From the NCBI RefSeq assembly GCF_013403865.1, contig NZ_JABFDK010000001.1, positions 248,001 through 312,000 of the forward strand: a stretch of DNA of 64,000 nt, read 5' to 3'. Positions 35,389 to 45,014 of this stretch are shown in pieces; position 1 is the first letter of the stretch; each line of letters opens with the position of its first letter. The notes beneath the pieces are model-generated. The model did no database searches and was not told where the DNA came from. It saw nothing but the letters and a program-made list of their open reading frames with translations. A program made the translations under genes and the position numbers. The stretch is from Winogradskyella costae (lineage in GTDB: Bacteria; Bacteroidota; Bacteroidia; Flavobacteriales; Flavobacteriaceae).

Positions 35389-35748
35389 ATGCAAAAGCTA
35401 ACCAATAAAGAAGAAGAAATAATGCACATATTATGGAAGTTGGAAAAAGCTTTTGTAAAAGATGTATTAGCAGAGATGCCAGCAGGCAAACCACATTACA
35501 ACACGCTTTCTACCATTATACGACATTTAGAAGAAAAAGGCTATGTTAGTTATAATGCGTACGGAAAAACGCATCAGTACTATCCTATTGTAACTAAAGA
35601 AGACTACAAAACTAAGTTTATGAATACTGCTATTGAAAATTACTTCAATAATTCTTATAAAAACGTGGTTTCATTTTTTGCTAAGGAAGAGAAAATTAGT
35701 ATCGATGAGTTAAAAGAGATTATTGCCTTAATAGAAAACAAAAAATAA
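35389..35748 (+). CDS. BlaI/MecI/CopY-family transcriptional repressor
   Basis: 119 residues from the ATG at 35389 (QKLTNKEEEIMHILWKLEKA). The longer reading frame to 35245 adds residues absent from the family and would run through the promoter and operator. The N-terminal winged helix (residues 1-75: KPHYNTLSTIIRHLEEKGYVSYNAYGKTHQYYP) and a helical dimerisation tail match BlaI/MecI. These repressors are inactivated by cleavage by a cognate M56 receptor; the receptor gene follows after 2 bp. A strong operator/promoter overlap upstream suggests autoregulation. Confidence 0.9.
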   Translation: MQKLTNKEEEIMHILWKLEKAFVKDVLAEMPAGKPHYNTLSTIIRHLEEKGYVSYNAYGKTHQYYPIVTKEDYKTKFMNTAIENYFNNSYKNVVSFFAKEEKISIDELKEIIALIENKK

Positions 35749-35750
35749 TT

Positions 35751-38105
35751 ATGGAATATCTATTAAAAGCATCCGCCGTAATTGCCATAATGTATGTATG
35801 TTTTTACTTTTTTTTGAGAAAAGAAACTTTTTTTGAGCACAACCGATGGTTTCTTTTATCAGGCTTACTTTTGGCCTTGGTTTTTCCGTTAATTATAATT
35901 CCTGTTTATATTCCTATAGAACCTATAGCAATTCAAGAAACAGCATTTATTCAAACATTACCTTCAACTTTTGTGACTCAAACACAACCTGAAGTTGCAT
36001 TTGATTGGTTTAAACTTATACCTATATTATATGGCATTGGATTATCTGTATTTTTAATTCAATTTGTCCTTCAGTTTGGATCCTTAGTTTTACTTCTTCT
36101 AAAAAACCCAAAACATAAAGAACGACATTTTACTTATGTGATTGTAAAAACTAAAATTTCACCGTTTTCATTTTTTAAATGGATTGTATATAACCCTAAT
36201 TCTTATAAAGAGGAAGAACTTCAACTTATTCTAGCCCATGAAAAAGTTCATGTTAACCAATTACATTCCATAGATATTCTACTCACACAATTAGCCTGTG
36301 TTGCCTTTTGGTTTAACCCTTTAATTTGGTTATACAGAAAAGAAGTCCGACAAAACTTAGAATATATAGCTGATTTTAAAAGTCAAAATAATTCTAACGC
36401 TAAAAAGGATTATCAGCATTTATTATTAAAAACTAGTGTCGCTAATCACGACACCATATTATCTAACAACTTTTATAATTCATCAATCAAAAAACGAATC
36501 CTTATGTTAAACAAATCGAGATCACACAAAAGCAATCAATTCAAGTATCTATTAATTCTACCCCTTTTAGCCGGTTTATTAATGAGCATGAATACCGAAA
36601 CTATTTATGTTGAAACCGCTCCAGTAACTAGTAAAACTTCCGCTAATCAAGAGAAAATAATTACAATAATTACAAAAAACTCAAAAGATTCAGAATTAGA
36701 AAAGATTAAAACAGCTTTTAAACGTAAAGAAATTGATTTTCAGATTCATAATCTCAAACGAAATAGCCATGATGAAATTACTTCCATCACGGTAAAATTA
36801 CCAGGCTCTACTTTTGAATCAATTAATGACAAGGCCATAGAAGCCTTTTTGATTTACAAAGAGTTATTCGAAGAAAACGCAAGTTTTATCGGCAGATATG
36901 GTAATGGCGTATTTAACATGGATAGTCTTTTAAAAGCACAAAAAAGCAATGAAATTTCGGGTTCTTTCTCTACTCGAGTTAACAACCTATTATCACAACA
37001 TAGTTTGTTATCTCGGCCTACAACCACCAAGTTATCCAAAATTATACAAGTACACTTTACTAAAGACATAACTACAGATGGCATAAACGCGATTAAAAAA
37101 AGATTACAATCTAAAAATGTGACTATGTTAATCAAACAATTAGAGCGCAATAGTAACGATGAAATTTCAGAAATTAGCATAGATTTTGTCACCAAAAATG
37201 GTCCAATTAACTATAGTTCTAAGGATAAAAATGGAATTACACCTTTTTATTTTAAGATGGAAAAGGATGGAAGCGCTAAGGTTGGTGCATTGACAAAAGA
37301 AGAGCATGTTGAAGAAACTATAATGGTATATAATTCAGAAAAATCAACTTCTGATGACCACTCAAATGATACGTTATATTTTAAAATAGCAAACCAAAAG
37401 ACACATACAAACGATTCTATTTACTTTTCAATCGATTCAACCGTAGTCGAAAATTTGTCTAAAGTAAAGTCCGATCATTATTATGAAGGAGGTAAAACTT
37501 TAAAGATTAATAATATTAGCGAAGAGATTATTATACATCAACCCCAAAAAGCGTATAAAAATATTACATATCAATCTAATAAAAACCCAAAGCCCTTAGT
37601 TATTGTTAATGGTAAAGAAGTTTCGTCGGACTATTTAAAATCCATGTCGGCTGAAATCATTGAAAGTATGACTGTTTTAAAAGATGAAAAAGCCATAAAC
37701 AAATATGGTGAAAAAGGTAAAAATGGAGTCATTGAATTAATAACAAAAGAAAGTATAAACCTCTTAAAAAAAGATAAACCACTTCAAATTACGAGATCAG
37801 AATTAACAAATATTACTTTTATAGATGACGAAGATTCTTCAAAAAATGCCTCTATCGCTTATATTTCAAAATATACAACAGATGACGTCTTAGACAGCCA
37901 TAAAGCAAATCTCGAAAACATTGGAATTAGCGTTAATTATTCAAAATTAAAACGCAACACATCAGGTGATATTACAAGTATAAAAATTAGCCTCGAAGAT
38001 GGAAAAGGTTTTAAAAGTAGTGCTACCTGGAAAGTCACTGATGGTATTCCAAATATAGAATTTGGAAAATCAGAAGGCACTTTAATTGCAAGAACTAAAG
38101 GGTGA
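35751..38105 (+). CDS. M56 (BlaR1/MecR1-type) receptor peptidase with repeats and TonB-plug-like tail
   Basis: 784 residues. Four membrane helices in the first about 280 residues surround a zinc-protease motif LAHEKVHVNQ (HExxH at 163-167) and a downstream LEYIADF glutamate/aspartate. This is the gluzincin plan of BlaR1/MecR1. The external part contains three copies of an about 50-residue unit (near 303-350, 430-480 and 700-750), each with an LxRNxxxxIxxI core. Between the second and third is a plug-like PLVIVNGKEVSSDYLKSM and KNGVIELITK. It presumably senses an external ligand and cleaves BlaI. A terminator follows. Confidence 0.8.
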   Translation: MEYLLKASAVIAIMYVCFYFFLRKETFFEHNRWFLLSGLLLALVFPLIIIPVYIPIEPIAIQETAFIQTLPSTFVTQTQPEVAFDWFKLIPILYGIGLSVFLIQFVLQFGSLVLLLLKNPKHKERHFTYVIVKTKISPFSFFKWIVYNPNSYKEEELQLILAHEKVHVNQLHSIDILLTQLACVAFWFNPLIWLYRKEVRQNLEYIADFKSQNNSNAKKDYQHLLLKTSVANHDTILSNNFYNSSIKKRILMLNKSRSHKSNQFKYLLILPLLAGLLMSMNTETIYVETAPVTSKTSANQEKIITIITKNSKDSELEKIKTAFKRKEIDFQIHNLKRNSHDEITSITVKLPGSTFESINDKAIEAFLIYKELFEENASFIGRYGNGVFNMDSLLKAQKSNEISGSFSTRVNNLLSQHSLLSRPTTTKLSKIIQVHFTKDITTDGINAIKKRLQSKNVTMLIKQLERNSNDEISEISIDFVTKNGPINYSSKDKNGITPFYFKMEKDGSAKVGALTKEEHVEETIMVYNSEKSTSDDHSNDTLYFKIANQKTHTNDSIYFSIDSTVVENLSKVKSDHYYEGGKTLKINNISEEIIIHQPQKAYKNITYQSNKNPKPLVIVNGKEVSSDYLKSMSAEIIESMTVLKDEKAINKYGEKGKNGVIELITKESINLLKKDKPLQITRSELTNITFIDDEDSSKNASIAYISKYTTDDVLDSHKANLENIGISVNYSKLKRNTSGDITSIKISLEDGKGFKSSATWKVTDGIPNIEFGKSEGTLIARTKG

Positions 38106-38126
38106 GATTTACATCATCTCAAACAC

Positions 38127-38167
38127 AAAAAAAAGCCAAACTGTTTAAATTCAGTTTGGCTTTTTTT
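38127..38167. terminator. Bidirectional terminator between the M56 receptor and the endonuclease gene
   Basis: A GCCAAACTG stem (38135-38143) pairs with CAGTTTGGC (38152-38160), flanked by an A-run to the left and a T-run to the right, so it can terminate both convergent genes. Confidence 0.8.
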
Positions 38168-38186
38168 ATTGAAATACTACAATACT

Positions 38187-40148
38187 TTAATCGACAATAA
38201 CCTTCTTAATTACAGAACGATTCTCACTTGTTAACTTCAATAAATACAAACCAGAAGCCACATCTAAATCTATATACTCCTCAACAGGTTGTGATTGTTT
38301 TAAAAGTTTTCCATCTATAGAATAAACGTCAACATCTACTGTTGCATTTACACCCGTAATGTAAACACGTCCTGTTGTTGGATTAGGAAATATAACCACC
38401 TTAAGCTCTGTCTTATCAGTAACATTTAAGGTTTGATCCCAATCTTCACCTATTCTGTTTCCCCAAATATATTCTATCATATCTGGCTGATCTATAAATG
38501 GGTTTCTGTTAAACTGCCAGTTATAAATCACGTTATTTCTATTCATTTCAAAATCGTCTGGTGGATCATTTCTATGCCAATCTAACAAGGTTGCTAAATC
38601 ACCGAACTCACCAACATTGCTTTCAGGAAAACCATTTACAATTTCTAAACCATTGTAACGCACAGCCATATAAAATACGCTTCTTGCTACATCTCCCTTA
38701 AACTTACCTGCCGTACCAGCTGGTCCGTTATATTCGCCATAAAATCGATTATTACGACTACTATTCTCAGGTCCATCCGCAGCTCTTAATGCGTGCACAT
38801 CAGAATTCCCGTGACGTAAGGAATCTGCTTTAGTTGTCCAATATACATCTATACCATCTGCAATTTCATCTTCCTCTATACTATCAAATCCTCCTCTAGA
38901 TCTCGGAAATGTATGTTCTCTATTCCACTTCCCTGTACTTAATGAATTGGTTTGAATATCTAACTTAGCACGTCCTTCTTCTAAATACACCAACCAAACC
39001 TCATTGCTATTTTCCGGGTTTTCATCTGCTTCATTTAAAATATCAATAACATCAGCATACGTTTGTGCTCTAACAATACTTGGGTCTGCAACAATATCTT
39101 GTAAGGCTTGTCGCAGTTCTACATCGGCTAAACCATCTAAATTACTATAGTAGCCGTTTGGTTGTGTGCTTTCTACAATGCCGTATGTGGGATCCAAAGG
39201 TGTCCCCCAAGCTGCGACTGTAAAATCATTATCTACAACTCGCACTTCGATATCTCCATTATTTGCAATAACGGGCTCAACTAAATCTATAAATCTAATT
39301 TTCAAGACCTCATCACCTTCATCATCCGCATCATCAACTATCGTAATTGTGGTGCTCGCTGTAGTTTCACCAGATAAAATTGTTATACTTGTATTACCAG
39401 TATAATCTGAGGTATTAAAACCGTAATTATCTAAACTAACATTAAAGTTTAAATCTGAAGTAATCTGTGTGTCTGATGTAAACATAATATCAAAAGCCTC
39501 ACCTTCACCAATCTGTGTTTCTGTGACTGAGATGGCTATCGCAGTAATAGCAATACCAGATCCGTCATTCTCTCTTCTTGCTGTTGGAGTTGCAGACGCA
39601 AACGTTACATTCCCCATTTCATCCACAAAACGTTGAATAGATTTTGGATTCGCATTAGTACCACTGTCATTATGTTGAAGTGTTTCACCTAGCTTCTCCA
39701 ATAAACCTGTGGCATCAGAATCATTAGTCCCATAAACCATAGCATCAATCAAATTGACTTGAGTTGCTACCGTTTCTTCTGGGAAATCATTTACTGAAGC
39801 TTGATAAATTCCCACGGCATCTGGTCCATTCTGAATTACATTTTCAGACATTAATGATTGTGGAAAAGGGGTCACATTGGCACTTCCTACAACTAACAAA
39901 CCATTAATATCCGTTGTTAAGCCATTTAAATCGTAAACGAAATAACTAGAGTCTCCACCACTACTCGATCCATTGAAGAACACCAATATGTATCCATCTG
40001 TTGAAAAATTTGGTGTTTCTGATTTCAACTCAATAAACTCTTCAGTATCTATACTAGGACTATCTGGTTCTAGTTCATTAATCACTAGAACTTGAGACCA
40101 GCTAAATCCAGAAATTAATAGCAATACTAAAATCGTAATTTTCTTCAT
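38187..40148 (-). CDS. T9SS-secreted endonuclease I-type nuclease with lamin-tail and Calx-beta-like domains
   Basis: 653 residues. Signal peptide at 1-19 (KKITILVLLLISGFSWSQ). A lamin-tail-like domain follows (about 20-130, LVINELEPDSPSIDTEEFIEL), then a Calx-beta-like domain (about 205-310, DYTGNTSITILSGETTASTTITIVDD). The NucM/endonuclease I core is at about 325-565 (TGKWNREHTFPRSRGG with the catalytic histidine, HALRAADGPENSSRNNRFYGE). The last about 75 residues are a T9SS sorting tail (VVIFPNPTTGRVYITG, IDLDVASGLYLLKLTSENRSVIKKVIVD). It probably degrades extracellular DNA for nutrients. It converges with the M56 gene. Confidence 0.88.
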   Translation of the reverse strand: MKKITILVLLLISGFSWSQVLVINELEPDSPSIDTEEFIELKSETPNFSTDGYILVFFNGSSSGGDSSYFVYDLNGLTTDINGLLVVGSANVTPFPQSLMSENVIQNGPDAVGIYQASVNDFPEETVATQVNLIDAMVYGTNDSDATGLLEKLGETLQHNDSGTNANPKSIQRFVDEMGNVTFASATPTARRENDGSGIAITAIAISVTETQIGEGEAFDIMFTSDTQITSDLNFNVSLDNYGFNTSDYTGNTSITILSGETTASTTITIVDDADDEGDEVLKIRFIDLVEPVIANNGDIEVRVVDNDFTVAAWGTPLDPTYGIVESTQPNGYYSNLDGLADVELRQALQDIVADPSIVRAQTYADVIDILNEADENPENSNEVWLVYLEEGRAKLDIQTNSLSTGKWNREHTFPRSRGGFDSIEEDEIADGIDVYWTTKADSLRHGNSDVHALRAADGPENSSRNNRFYGEYNGPAGTAGKFKGDVARSVFYMAVRYNGLEIVNGFPESNVGEFGDLATLLDWHRNDPPDDFEMNRNNVIYNWQFNRNPFIDQPDMIEYIWGNRIGEDWDQTLNVTDKTELKVVIFPNPTTGRVYITGVNATVDVDVYSIDGKLLKQSQPVEEYIDLDVASGLYLLKLTSENRSVIKKVIVD

Positions 40149-40348
40149 CTTTTTTTTTTACAAATATAGTTTTATTATTATCTCCAGCTGTTATGATAAA
40201 ATTAAATACAAAAAACAGCTTAAATAAAACATGAAATATATCATGGAAAATTTTCGGAATAAAGACAAACTATTCAGATTTAACCATTTTATTAACGAAA
40301 ACCCTCTACGGTTTGAATTATCACCTAAAAAAAGCTCTTAAAAAGTAT

Positions 40349-40396
40349 CAAAATATAATCTTAATCAACTTTAAACATTACAAAATATAACCTTAA
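40349..40396. repeat. Two 16-bp direct repeats, 32-bp period
   Basis: CAAAATATAATCTTAA at 40349-40364 and CAAAATATAACCTTAA at 40381-40396 differ at one base and are spaced about three helical turns apart, as regulator-binding repeats often are. No protein is identified. Confidence 0.45.
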
Positions 40397-40563
40397 GATA
40401 GACAGGTCACATAATATTAAAACATAAATCATCTTTTTAGTTATAAATACGAATCCAAATTCGTCGATTTAATCCTAATTGTTTGGAGGAATATAGTTTA
40501 GATTATATATTGAAAACTCAATCAAATAAATAACCTATTTTATTAACCTCTAAACTTAAAATT

Positions 40564-40614
40564 ATGATGACACTAGCTAAATTGATTATTGAAATTATTA
40601 TTTCATCAATCTAA
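40564..40614 (+). CDS. Hydrophobic 16-residue micro-ORF
   Basis: An ATG at 40564 opens a 16-codon hydrophobic peptide (MMTLAKLIIEIIISSI) ending at TAA 40612-40614. It is 98 bp upstream of a 50-residue ORF on the same strand. It could be a leader or membrane-active peptide, but with 16 codons the evidence is weak. Confidence 0.25.
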   Translation: MMTLAKLIIEIIISSI

Positions 40615-40711
40615 AAAAGAAACCCAACTTAACCACTGACCAAAAACTTGTAAAGCTTAGTTCTAGAATAAGTTTTACTATTTTTGTTAAAGATTTATTA
40701 TTCAATACACT

Positions 40712-40864
40712 ATGAAAACTAAAATCTTTAAAATTTTGGCGAAACTCAATAAAGCCATACTTCCTTCTTACACTAAAAAACAATTAGACCTTAGCAAAGC
40801 GTCTAAACTTCAGCTTGCTATAATAGGTTGGCGTGTATATGTCACCAAACATGCAATTGAATAA
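40712..40864 (+). CDS. Conserved small basic protein, 50 residues
   Basis: ATG at 40712, TAA at 40862-40864. The peptide is basic and helical (KTKIFKILAKLNKAILPSY, then KLQLAIIGWRVYVTKHAIE). From memory, similar about 50-residue proteins with the LAKLNK...LPSYTKK...KLQLAIIGWR pattern occur in many Flavobacteriaceae, sometimes carrying the name SsrA-binding protein although they are not SmpB. I am moderately sure of the pattern, not of a function. It is shorter than typical gene-caller cut-offs. The overlapping minus-strand ORF at 40598-40783 is a shadow. Confidence 0.6.
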   Translation: MKTKIFKILAKLNKAILPSYTKKQLDLSKASKLQLAIIGWRVYVTKHAIE

Positions 40865-40980
40865 AGCATACTTATTATAAAAAAATAAGTTAATTGTTTC
40901 CATTAGTCCTAAGTAATTGCCATATTACTATATAATAATTTTCAACCTTTATTTTATCGGTTGTGTAATAGTGATAGAAA

Positions 40981-42165
40981 ATGTCGAATACATCTAAACG
41001 TCCGTTTTATAAAAGAAAGCGAATTATAATACCTCTATTAATAGTTTTAATACTTATTGGGGGCAGATTATACCTCCCAATTTGGGCCAAAGATTATATT
41101 AATGAGGTGTTGGCTGATATTCCTGGTTATTATGGTCAAGTAGAAGACATTGATATTTCCTTATATCGTGGAGCATATGTTATTGACGGTTTATACCTAA
41201 ATAAAGTAGATGCTGAAACTCAAGTGCCATTTCTAAATTTTCCAAAAACAGAGATCTCGGTGGAATGGAGTGCGCTTTTTGATGGTGCTGTAGTTGCAGA
41301 AATCATTATGACAAACCCAGAAGTAATCTATGTTTTAGAAGACCAAGAAACCACTCCAAAAGAAGGAGAAACTGAAGCAGAAGATTGGACAAAAGCTTTG
41401 GATGACTTAGTTCCTTTAGAAATTAACCACTTTGAAATCGTGGAAGGCAAAATTGCCATGGTGGGTCTAAATGCAGATCCGAACATAGATTTACAATTAA
41501 ATAATCTATATCTCACCGCCGATAACTTAAGAAATGTCACTGAAGAAGAACGCATTCTACCATCACCAATACATGCCACTGCGGTTTCATTTGGAAACGG
41601 AAATGTAAAGCTAGATGGAAATTTAAATCTATTTAAGGATATACCTGATATGGATATTGCCTTTGCATTAGAAAATGCTGAAGCCAAAGCGCTTAATGCA
41701 CTTACTAGCCACTATGCAGGAATAGATTTTGAAACCGGAATTTTTGAAGTTTTTAGTGAAATGGCAATAGCAGACGGCTACATGAAAGGCTATATAAAAC
41801 CGCTTTTAACTAATTCAACCATGATTGGTAAAGAGGATAGTTTCTTAGAAATACTATGGGAAGGATTTACTAGTTTTTTCAAATTTATTTTAAAGAACCA
41901 AAGTACAGATACTATAGCAACAGAAGTTCCTATTGAAGGTGATCTTAATAACCTTGAAGCTGGAATTTGGACTTCTGTAGGTGGAATATTTAAAAATGGT
42001 TGGATTAAAGCCTTTAAAGGAGAAACTGATGAAAGTATCGAATATAAAGATGCTTTTAGAGATGCACAAGAAAGTAAAGGTCTTACCTCTGAAGAAAAGA
42101 AAGAACTAAGAAAGGAACGACGCGAAGAGCGTCGTGAAACACGTCAACAAAATAAAAATGACTAA
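40981..42165 (+). CDS. DUF748 domain protein (AsmA-like, membrane-anchored)
   Basis: 394 residues. One N-terminal membrane helix (about 14-30, IIIPLLIVLILIGGRLYLP) precedes a periplasmic part with IDISLYRGAYVIDGLYLNKV and EISVEWSALFDGAVVAEI, the DUF748/AsmA landmarks. Its C-terminus is strongly charged (KKELRKERREERRETRQQN). AsmA-like proteins are linked to lipid transport or outer-membrane maintenance, but a specific role here is not shown. Confidence 0.8.
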   Translation: MSNTSKRPFYKRKRIIIPLLIVLILIGGRLYLPIWAKDYINEVLADIPGYYGQVEDIDISLYRGAYVIDGLYLNKVDAETQVPFLNFPKTEISVEWSALFDGAVVAEIIMTNPEVIYVLEDQETTPKEGETEAEDWTKALDDLVPLEINHFEIVEGKIAMVGLNADPNIDLQLNNLYLTADNLRNVTEEERILPSPIHATAVSFGNGNVKLDGNLNLFKDIPDMDIAFALENAEAKALNALTSHYAGIDFETGIFEVFSEMAIADGYMKGYIKPLLTNSTMIGKEDSFLEILWEGFTSFFKFILKNQSTDTIATEVPIEGDLNNLEAGIWTSVGGIFKNGWIKAFKGETDESIEYKDAFRDAQESKGLTSEEKKELRKERREERRETRQQNKND

Positions 42166-42437
42166 CTTATATTGCCAAATGTTTTAGTTGGAATACTTTT
42201 TCTGTAAATTACTTTTTTGTAATTTTTCTAGTAATCGTCTAAAAATCATAAAAGCAAAGTCCCATTCTAATCTAATAAATAATTACACCTTTAACATAGT
42301 TTTATCGAGGGTTTATATTAGACTAACGACTAATATATACTTGTATAGTCTGATTTTATGAGAAATTTATGAGTGTACATTTCTTCACTTTATTGTATCT
42401 CAGTATATTTAAGACATTAATATAAAAACGAGACAGA

Positions 42438-42866
42438 ATGAAAACATTATATGAAGCTACTACAAAAGCCGAAGGCGGAAGAACAGGACACATTACTTCT
42501 AAAGAAGGACCATTAGATCATAATTTATCCGTTCCAAAATCAATGGGAGGTAAAGGTGGAACTGGTACAAACCCAGAACAACTCTTTGGAGGAGCTTACG
42601 CAGCATGTTTTGGAGGCGCTTTGCAATCGGTCGCAAAAAATGAAGGGATAGAAATTGACGAAGAAGCATTGAGTGTTACAGCAATTATTGGATTCTGCCA
42701 AGATGAAGATGGCTTTTTCCTAGAAGCCACTTTAGACTGTTATATTCCTGGAGTGGATCTAGAAACAGGACAAGACTTAGTCGAAAAAGCGCATGAGGCC
42801 TGCCCATTTAGTAAAGCTACACGTGATAATATTACAGTAAATTTAAATTTGTTACTAGACGAATAA
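42438..42866 (+). CDS. ohr: Organic hydroperoxide resistance protein (Ohr)
   Basis: 142 residues. The two catalytic cysteines of Ohr are C57 (GGAYAACFGGAL) and C122 (AHEACPFSKATR), with the N-terminal TKAEGGRTGHITSKEGPLD and GTNPEQLF region. It reduces organic and lipid hydroperoxides with dithiol help in the cytoplasm. The usual partner repressor OhrR is not adjacent. A terminator lies about 35 bp after the stop. Confidence 0.93.
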   Translation: MKTLYEATTKAEGGRTGHITSKEGPLDHNLSVPKSMGGKGGTGTNPEQLFGGAYAACFGGALQSVAKNEGIEIDEEALSVTAIIGFCQDEDGFFLEATLDCYIPGVDLETGQDLVEKAHEACPFSKATRDNITVNLNLLLDE

Positions 42867-42900
42867 TTATTAGTTATTCTAAAAGTTAAAACTTAAAGTT

Positions 42901-42935
42901 GTCTACACCTTTTAAAATTGGTGTAGACTTTTTTT
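42901..42935 (+). terminator. Terminator after ohr
   Basis: Stem GTCTACACC (42901-42909) with GGTGTAGAC (42920-42928), followed by a T-run. Confidence 0.85.
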
Positions 42936-43412
42936 ATTTTACAACTTTAGTATACTGTAAATTCTGTTCAGTTACTAAATTGATATCGTTTCTTATTAAA
43001 TCCAGCTTAAATTTCATTTAAGTGTTGGCATTCATAATGTTCAATTCTTCGGGACTTTCTTTTTATGTTTGCAGGATAAACACATGCTCTTATTGTTCTA
43101 ATTATATATAGTTTCCCATAAACAATCCTTAGTTTTCACATACTTAATTGATAGAAACTATCATTATTGAAGTTTATAGGACTATAAAAGCTCCACTTCT
43201 CTTTCCCTTGATTATAAAGACAACATTCAGAAACAGGAACAATTCATAAAAAACTGAGCATTACACATCAAGCAGAACACTCTCGCAACAAAAATTTTGG
43301 TCATTTCTTAATCCCTTTACTTTATCAAATTTTCGCTTACGGTGTCTTATATAACACGTCGTTAATTAAATTTGCTTACTCTAAAATTCGAAATCAGCTT
43401 TTTTTAAATAAA
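42936..43412. other. Gap without a supportable gene between ohr and the SusD gene
   Basis: AT-rich region with only very short ORFs. Apart from the flanking terminators I see no hairpin with a T-run or clear repeat. Confidence 0.4.
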
Positions 43413-43457
43413 AAAAAAGTGTGTAAAGTAACGATCGATTACTTCACACACTTTTTT
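43413..43457 (-). terminator. Terminator after the SusD gene
   Basis: A 19-bp stem with one mismatch (about 43413-43431 with 43439-43457) around a CGATCG-containing loop, with a T-run on the minus strand, 26 bp after the SusD stop. Confidence 0.8.
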
Positions 43458-43482
43458 ACTATCCAATTTATAATAGTCTAAT

Positions 43483-44958
43483 TTAATACCCCGGATTTTG
43501 ATCTCCACTACTCATAGAATCATTATAGTCGATTTCAGAATTTGGAATCGGCCACAAATAATGTTTTTCAGCGATTGTAATCCCTTTAACATTCAAAATG
43601 GTTTCAGCAGCCTTATTGGTTCGTTTTAAATCATACCAACGTTTCCCTTCAAAAATAAACTCATAAGCACGCTCGTCTAAGACTAAATCTACAAAAGAAT
43701 TCAAATCATAATCTGCCGCAATAAAATCTATCGCATTAGACGAATAAATATCTTGTCCAAAAGCTCTTCGATGTACAAAATTTAATGCTTCCACACCTTC
43801 TGTTGTAGGCGCTCCTGCGTCTCTAGCTGATGCTTCTGCATATATTAAAAGTACTTCTGCAAATCGGTAAACCGGAAGGTCATTTCCTGCCCCACTATTG
43901 TTTACAGCAAACTGGTCTACATATTTTTTAGATACCAACGTATTAGGTCCTAAACCAAAATCTATTTGATCCCATAACGCTTTTCGTAAATCATTATCAT
44001 CCCAATTTATATAAAAAGGATTTGTAGACTCACTATAATGTGCATAGGCACCGCCAAAGTTAAATAAGTTGGTACTTGGATGATTTAAAATAAATAACAG
44101 AAAATTACCTTGATTCAATTCTCTAGTATACTTAAGAGAGAAAATTTCTTCTGTAGAACTCACTATTTCTGGTCCAAACAAATCATATTGTAAGTCTTCA
44201 ATTGAAGTAGCAGGAACTAAAGAAAACTGATTTGAATCAATAACTTCTTTGGCTTTTGCAGCCGCCTCAGGGTACATTCCTAATGTTAAGAACACATCTG
44301 CCATTAAACTTTTTACCGCATATGTTGATGGTCGACCTGCGTTTCTTGCTATCTCAGGTAGCATTTCTTCAGCCTCTTGCAAATCCTGAAGGATAAAGTC
44401 GTACACGTCCTCCGCAGTACTTTTAACTAAATCAGGTTGTTCATAATTTACATCTGTTCTTATTGGTACACCTCCCCAATTTCTAACTAGGATAAAATAA
44501 TTTAAGGCTCTTAAAAATTTAGCTTCACTGACGATTAGATCAATTTCCTCTTGAGTGACATCGGACCCTAAAGGGGCATTTCTAATCACTAAATTGGCAT
44601 TTCTAATACTTTGATAAAATGCATTCCAGCGTAAACCAGCCACATTGATATTTGCCGAATTAAATCCCTGAAAATCATTATAATCCGCTCTACTTCCGCG
44701 TCCATAACCCCAATCTGTATGTGCATCTAAAACAGCTATTTGTTCCGCATATGAACCTCTAAGTGGTGAATAAGAAGCATTCATGGCAATTTCTAACTCT
44801 TCCGCAGTATTGTAAAAATTCTCTTCTACAACCGTTTGTGGATTCTCATCTAAACTGCAGCTACTAAACACAATTAGAGTTACCAATATACCGATGAAAT
44901 TAGTATTAATTTTTAAGTTTTTTATGAAATTATATATAGTGATTTCTAAATTTTTCAT
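43483..44958 (-). CDS. RagB/SusD-family outer-membrane lipoprotein
   Basis: 491 residues. An N-terminal signal ends in the lipobox IVFSSC (C34), then SusD-family features: QTVVEENFYNTAEELEIAMNASYSPLR, the TPR-like FLRALNYFILVRNWGGVPIRT and the C-terminal FIFEGKRWYDLKRTN and YLWPIPNSEIDYN. SusD-like proteins bind glycans at the cell surface above a SusC transporter. It follows the SusC gene after a 56-bp gap. No hydrolase or sensor gene is adjacent, so the glycan cannot be inferred. Confidence 0.93.
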   Translation of the reverse strand: MKNLEITIYNFIKNLKINTNFIGILVTLIVFSSCSLDENPQTVVEENFYNTAEELEIAMNASYSPLRGSYAEQIAVLDAHTDWGYGRGSRADYNDFQGFNSANINVAGLRWNAFYQSIRNANLVIRNAPLGSDVTQEEIDLIVSEAKFLRALNYFILVRNWGGVPIRTDVNYEQPDLVKSTAEDVYDFILQDLQEAEEMLPEIARNAGRPSTYAVKSLMADVFLTLGMYPEAAAKAKEVIDSNQFSLVPATSIEDLQYDLFGPEIVSSTEEIFSLKYTRELNQGNFLLFILNHPSTNLFNFGGAYAHYSESTNPFYINWDDNDLRKALWDQIDFGLGPNTLVSKKYVDQFAVNNSGAGNDLPVYRFAEVLLIYAEASARDAGAPTTEGVEALNFVHRRAFGQDIYSSNAIDFIAADYDLNSFVDLVLDERAYEFIFEGKRWYDLKRTNKAAETILNVKGITIAEKHYLWPIPNSEIDYNDSMSSGDQNPGY

Positions 44959-45014
44959 GTTAATTATATAAATTTTAATAATAAAAAAATTGCTATTTAT
45001 TAATGTTTTTTTTT

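Larger units (their letters stand above)
40149..40980. other. 832-bp intergenic region with micro-ORFs and a direct repeat
   Basis: No standard gene. It holds a pair of CAAAATATAAyCTTAA direct repeats (40349-40364 and 40381-40396, 32-bp period), a 16-residue ORF (40564-40614) and a 50-residue ORF (40712-40864), all plus-strand. The rest is AT-rich. Confidence 0.6.

Noticed and set aside
40598..40783. 61-residue minus-strand ORF in the 40.1-41.0 kb gap
   Set aside because: It overlaps the better supported 50-residue plus-strand ORF and has no recognisable features.
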